8,209 nt of DNA, from assembly GCA_003645975.1 (NCBI GenBank), contig QNDP01000048.1:1-8209 (forward strand), read 5' to 3'. This document shows, one piece after another, positions 8,001 to 8,209 of this stretch. Below the pieces are notes generated by a model that searched no databases, was not told the DNA's origin, and was given only the letters and a program-made list of their open reading frames with translations. The position numbers and the translations under genes were made by a program. Each line of letters opens with the position of its first letter. Position 1 is the stretch's first letter. The DNA comes from Candidatus Hydrothermota bacterium (GTDB taxonomy: Bacteria; Hydrothermota; Hydrothermia; B15-G9).

Positions 8001-8209
8001 CGATCAACGGCTTTACACGAGCATCATGAATGTTACTGGCGACGAGCCTGCGTTCGTGTTCTGGCATTGGTATGACTTTGCTTCTGGCGATAGTGGAGTT
8101 GTGGAGATATGGACTGAGACCGGAGGCTGGCAGTCGTTGATGACTTTCACTGGCAGCATCGGCGATTGGGAGCGTGTCTATGTGCCACTTGGACCGCTTG
8201 GCTTGCATA
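2008..8209 (+). CDS. Giant secreted multi-module adhesin-like protein (CARDB, choice-of-anchor-J and MAM-like modules), 3'-truncated
   Basis: The ATG at 2008 follows a near-perfect Shine-Dalgarno site and the frame stays open to the window end, giving 2067 codons and no stop. Residues 1-23 are a signal peptide. Residues 72-225 form an unnamed beta-sandwich domain. After these come nine CARDB-like modules (C1-C9), two choice-of-anchor-J/cleaved-adhesin-like modules (A1, A2) and three InhA-like MAM modules (B1-B3). Order with approximate residues: C1 227-337, A1 341-502, C2 511-617, B1 619-773, C3 781-889, A2 890-1054, C4 1058-1166, B2 1169-1345, C5 1350-1491, C6 1494-1621, C7 1623-1727, C8 1728-1833, C9 1835-1942, B3 from 1950. 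The protein is rich in Asp, Glu, Thr, Val and aromatics and poor in Cys and Lys, as expected of an extracellular beta-rich protein. A C-terminal sorting tail like that of gene 1 is likely beyond the window. No catalytic motif is seen. Adhesion or ligand binding at the surface is inferred from module type only. Confidence 0.97.
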   Translation, partial: MWRNLFKVLFIASLVGALSSLKAEPRGRDLEKSLKFDPNATIMVKPQASIQTSLIPSKKAWRTSKEVDTLLYDDGEIDGGWYFGGSGNGFGMLFDAHGSVTLQGVFVNLYPGYPGDFQVMIVDDDGDNHTPGTIWFTSDTISGTDDWNYVDLTPYSITIPDGRFYVFYIQIGTPPNCGALSIDLDAGYPDRFRWIYYASTGTFSPDDNADRSGGAWFIRPVVDLTPFDYDAAAWNILSPESWNIYNINEPITPEVVVLNGGTQAATFTTHFEIYDETKALVYSESIQSTLSPGEYDTLQFSSWTPTAVGTYYTVVYTELTGDQSTGNDTLVDSFQVNFPVTYVESFEAGQVPPTGWSQYKIREQSSPGWIIYPNSAFLVSIDPFDGNYAAGHNDDNLPDSCDDWLVTPPLYVDPVGGSFSFYYATHFAPGYTGYRGIWISTGSPDPNDGDYVELLDMSDTASSDAWTRVTFDLSSYAGDTVYIAFRYIGDYSDEWVIDYVVGRNVYAPELHDVGVTSILAPVGVLQLGQSVTPQVVVSNFGNAEESFYTHMRIVREGDKSVVYEDSVLVTLPMANTATVDFPSWTPDSSGEYTVLAYTTLTDDDNTSNDTSFASAVVPDSVENFETSDGGFTPDPATGAWEWGVPTYGPSSAYSGSNVWGTVLDGEYDYDADWYLYSPTFTVTSNYPVFGFYHWYSIETSYDFGYFEYSTDAGVTWDTLGVYTGSSEWTAEIFPLAPMAGVAQGDVIQFRWHFVSDDYFNYPGWYIDDVFWAGLSPLVISHDVAVQSIDSPTFGIFEIGDTLIVQATVANNGVNTESFDVVLDVVSAKQVYSDTVIVSDLPSGEAQQVTFDPYEWATEGTYTIYVYTTLPNDNFPDNDTATMDVHVYPTPSFTESFEGGTVPPSGWTQYITGDSTAGWRIYTGDESWTTTSTPPIDGDYAAGHNDDDVSNECDDWLVSPLLHVDDVAALSFFYMTHFTPSYPGYHGVWVSTGSPDPADSDYVEVLDLTGIASENEWSRTVVDLSAYTGQYIYIAFRYRGDWDDEWFIDDIRGYGLTEVSVVDVSAKDILEPSLAISCGTPVTPTAVVANYSYEAKTFSVIFTIDDLAKTQVYYDSTEVTVDAQATDTISFSEWTPSTTGGFIARVYTILAGDMLPGNDTVIDSFVVFEILEDFEASDGGYTTEPDTVGWEWGVPTYGPPGAHSGVNVWATVLDDDYDNNADWKLISPTFIATQDEPVLVFYHWYDMEASTYYAWDGGNVKFSTDGGATWQLVEPIGGYPYVASHYNSAIPGEPCFSGQTDGWEVVIMPLIGVLQGQEFQIMFHFGSGSSYTCPGWYIDDIGGYGFALSGVHDVGVTQIVVPADGANYAANSVITPQVWVKNFGDYPETDVPVAIQITQVKGVNPVSASFIDDASPSVRLQRIARTNVATHVVDEKTFVLRVKQTIAPGESLLVELPPELLGDPGDYIAAAYTELPGDADPTNDTSYVTFSVNYIDVGVTDIVEPSSPTYNVGDRFTPEVSVENFGNVDVTTPVIFEIWKVGKKGFGGVKVAKAFDDGAKVPDELVYVDTVDLTVAGYDSAHAVFDEFTPGEVGTYRAVAYTDLAEDMDRSNDTAAVVTFEVEYHDVAVQSIEVPDTEVYLLNDVITPRAVVVNNGSVEETFDVHAVLESAKYQSVRQVTLGAGESVEVEFDELTFDEGGNFNFVVYTDLAGDQDNTNDTLTFGLFVEVHDIALTAINEPAASSYMTGQYVFPAVEVSNLGNVHEDVNVYLNVLYNSTSVHSGTVSLGLDAGETRVAVFDSFAFDQVGEYEFVFYVNQPIDLDRSNDTLTKTVSTEYHDVGVVEIFEPSDSIYNIGDVITPMAAFANYSSVEETFTVTAEIVSDEVVYSHDIDITLGSGETDTVAFDAFTIGEPGGYTVLFYTTLATDQDPSNDTLATEFIVPEYHEPDTMSVFEPDTLATGTAWEFGEPNPDLGPPGGAYEGDNTWGTELDGYYDNNVDQRLYTSIMNVTGDEPAFVFWHWYDFASGDSGVVEIWTETGGWQSLMTFTGSIGDWERVYVPLGPLGLH
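2221..2682 (+). other. N-terminal beta-sandwich domain of the giant protein, no family name recognised
   Basis: Residues 72-225 open with YDDGEIDGGW, followed by alternating strands (VTLQGVFVNLYP, FQVMIVDDDGD), a PGTIWF turn, WNYVDLTPYSITIPDGRFYVF and a closing RSGGAWFIRPVVD. This pattern recurs, as far as I recall, in large secreted proteins of WOR-3-like and Cloacimonadota-like bacteria, often next to FlgD-like tails. It looks like a jelly-roll accessory domain. The Asp-rich loop at residues 123-128 (DDDGDN) could bind calcium. Residues 24-71, between the signal peptide and this domain, form a linker with no recognisable fold. Confidence 0.6.
2686..3018 (+). repeat. CARDB-like module C1
   Basis: First of nine Ig-like modules of roughly 105-140 residues. 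It shows the pattern INEPITPEVVVLNGG, then SLS-type strands before FSSWTP, and a GTYYTVVYTEL strand, closing on GNDTLVDSF (NDT at 2986-2994). The usual HDVGV opening is degenerate here (FDYDAAAW). CARDB modules are seven-strand beta-sandwiches that act as adhesion or spacer units. Confidence 0.75.
3028..4674 (+). repeat. Tandem supermodule unit 1 (A1-C2-B1-C3)
   Basis: A1 (3028-3513) is choice-of-anchor-J/cleaved-adhesin-like: ESFEAGQVPPTGW, YAAGHNDD, CDDWLVTPPL, STGSPDP, VYIAFRYIGD. C2 (3538-3858) is CARDB-like, opening HDVGV and closing SNDTS. B1 (3862-4326) is InhA-like MAM: WEWGVPTYGP, YHWYSIE, YFEYSTDAGVTW, PGWYIDDV. C3 (4348-4674) opens HDVAV and closes DNDTA. The same order recurs immediately downstream as unit 2. 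Offsets between matching landmarks are 1650 (NDT of C1 to C3), 1647 (NDT of C2 to C4) and 1647 (start of A1 to A2). Confidence 0.9.
4675..6480 (+). repeat. Tandem supermodule unit 2 (A2-C4-B2-C5)
   Basis: A2 (4675-5169) aligns with A1 over its last ~117 residues at about 60% identity by eye, sharing YAAGHNDD, CDDWLV, STGSPDP and YIAFRY. C4 (5179-5508) has lost the His of the HDV opening. B2 (5512-6042) repeats WEWGVPTYGP and PGWYIDDI of B1, but carries an extra segment of about 25 residues and two cysteines. C5 (6055-6480) opens HDVGV and has a basic insertion. Many codons differ synonymously from unit 1 (STGSPDP and YAAGHND are encoded differently), so the duplication is old and maintained by selection on protein. 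Confidence 0.9.
6055..7833 (+). repeat. Run of five consecutive CARDB-like modules (C5-C9)
   Basis: Here CARDB modules follow each other without A or B modules between. Openings are HDVGV (6058), IDVGV (6487), HDVAV (6877), HDIAL (7192) and HDVGV (7516). Closings are NDT at 6451, 6838, 7156, 7480 and 7801, a period of 387 then 318-324 bases. C5 and C6 are longer because of basic insertions; C7-C9 are uniform at ~107 residues. C7 and C9 share DVITP and SVEETF and are closer to each other than to C8. The run probably forms a rod-like spacer. C5 is also counted as the end of supermodule unit 2. Confidence 0.88.
7855..8209 (+). repeat. InhA-like MAM module B3, cut by window end
   Basis: FEPDTLATGTAWEFGEP, GGAYEGDNTWGTELDGYYDNN, FWHWYDF and GVVEIWTETGGW follow the B-module pattern. 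It lacks the EPxIGGY insertion of B2, so it is short-form like B1. The conserved ADWxLxSP strand is altered to VDQRLYTS, losing the Trp. Its opening (AWEFGEP, GGAY) is closest to the MAM module of gene 1. The closing GWYIDDV element should lie beyond the window. Confidence 0.8.

Noticed and set aside
7504..8208. 234-codon open frame on the minus strand
   Set aside because: It is antisense to C9 and B3, with low-complexity, Arg/Ile-rich translation and no recognisable fold. It is a shadow of the + strand reading frame.

Overview
The window holds two large protein-coding genes on the + strand, both cut by the window edges, with a 108-base gap between them. Together they cover almost every base. 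No RNA gene, CRISPR array, insertion sequence, phage gene or metabolic gene is visible. Both products look like secreted, mosaic, all-beta proteins.

The module content is a nidogen-like beta-sandwich, CARDB-like Ig modules, two kinds of MAM-like jelly-roll module, and a FlgD-like/type-A C-terminal sorting tail. This combination is typical of the Fibrobacteres-Chlorobi-Bacteroidetes (FCB) group and of uncultured phyla that use the same tail architecture, such as WOR-3, Cloacimonadota, Zixibacteria and Marinimicrobia. The phylum cannot be fixed from this stretch. GC is moderate and uneven; hand counts of 240-base blocks range from about 44% to 55%.

Layout: 1-1899 is the 3' part of gene 1 (632 residues seen, no start in the window), ending in the sorting tail. 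1900-2007 contains a GC-rich hairpin that may be a terminator and, at its end, a strong Shine-Dalgarno site. 2008-8209 is the 5' part of a giant gene, open for 2067 codons without a stop. Its product begins with a signal peptide and an unnamed beta-sandwich domain. These are followed by nine CARDB-like modules (C1-C9), two choice-of-anchor-J/cleaved-adhesin-like modules (A1, A2) and three immune-inhibitor-A-like MAM modules (B1-B3). The order is C1-A1-C2-B1-C3-A2-C4-B2-C5-C6-C7-C8-C9-B3, after which the window ends.

The main structure beyond the two genes is in this repeat arrangement. An A-C-B-C block of about 1.65 kb occurs twice in tandem, then the pattern switches to a five-module CARDB run. 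Gene 1 carries the same C and B module types, so the two genes look like paralogous mosaics built from one module pool. A role at the cell surface or outside the cell (adhesion, carbohydrate or protein binding, or stalk-like display) is an inference from architecture. No catalytic domain is visible in the part shown.
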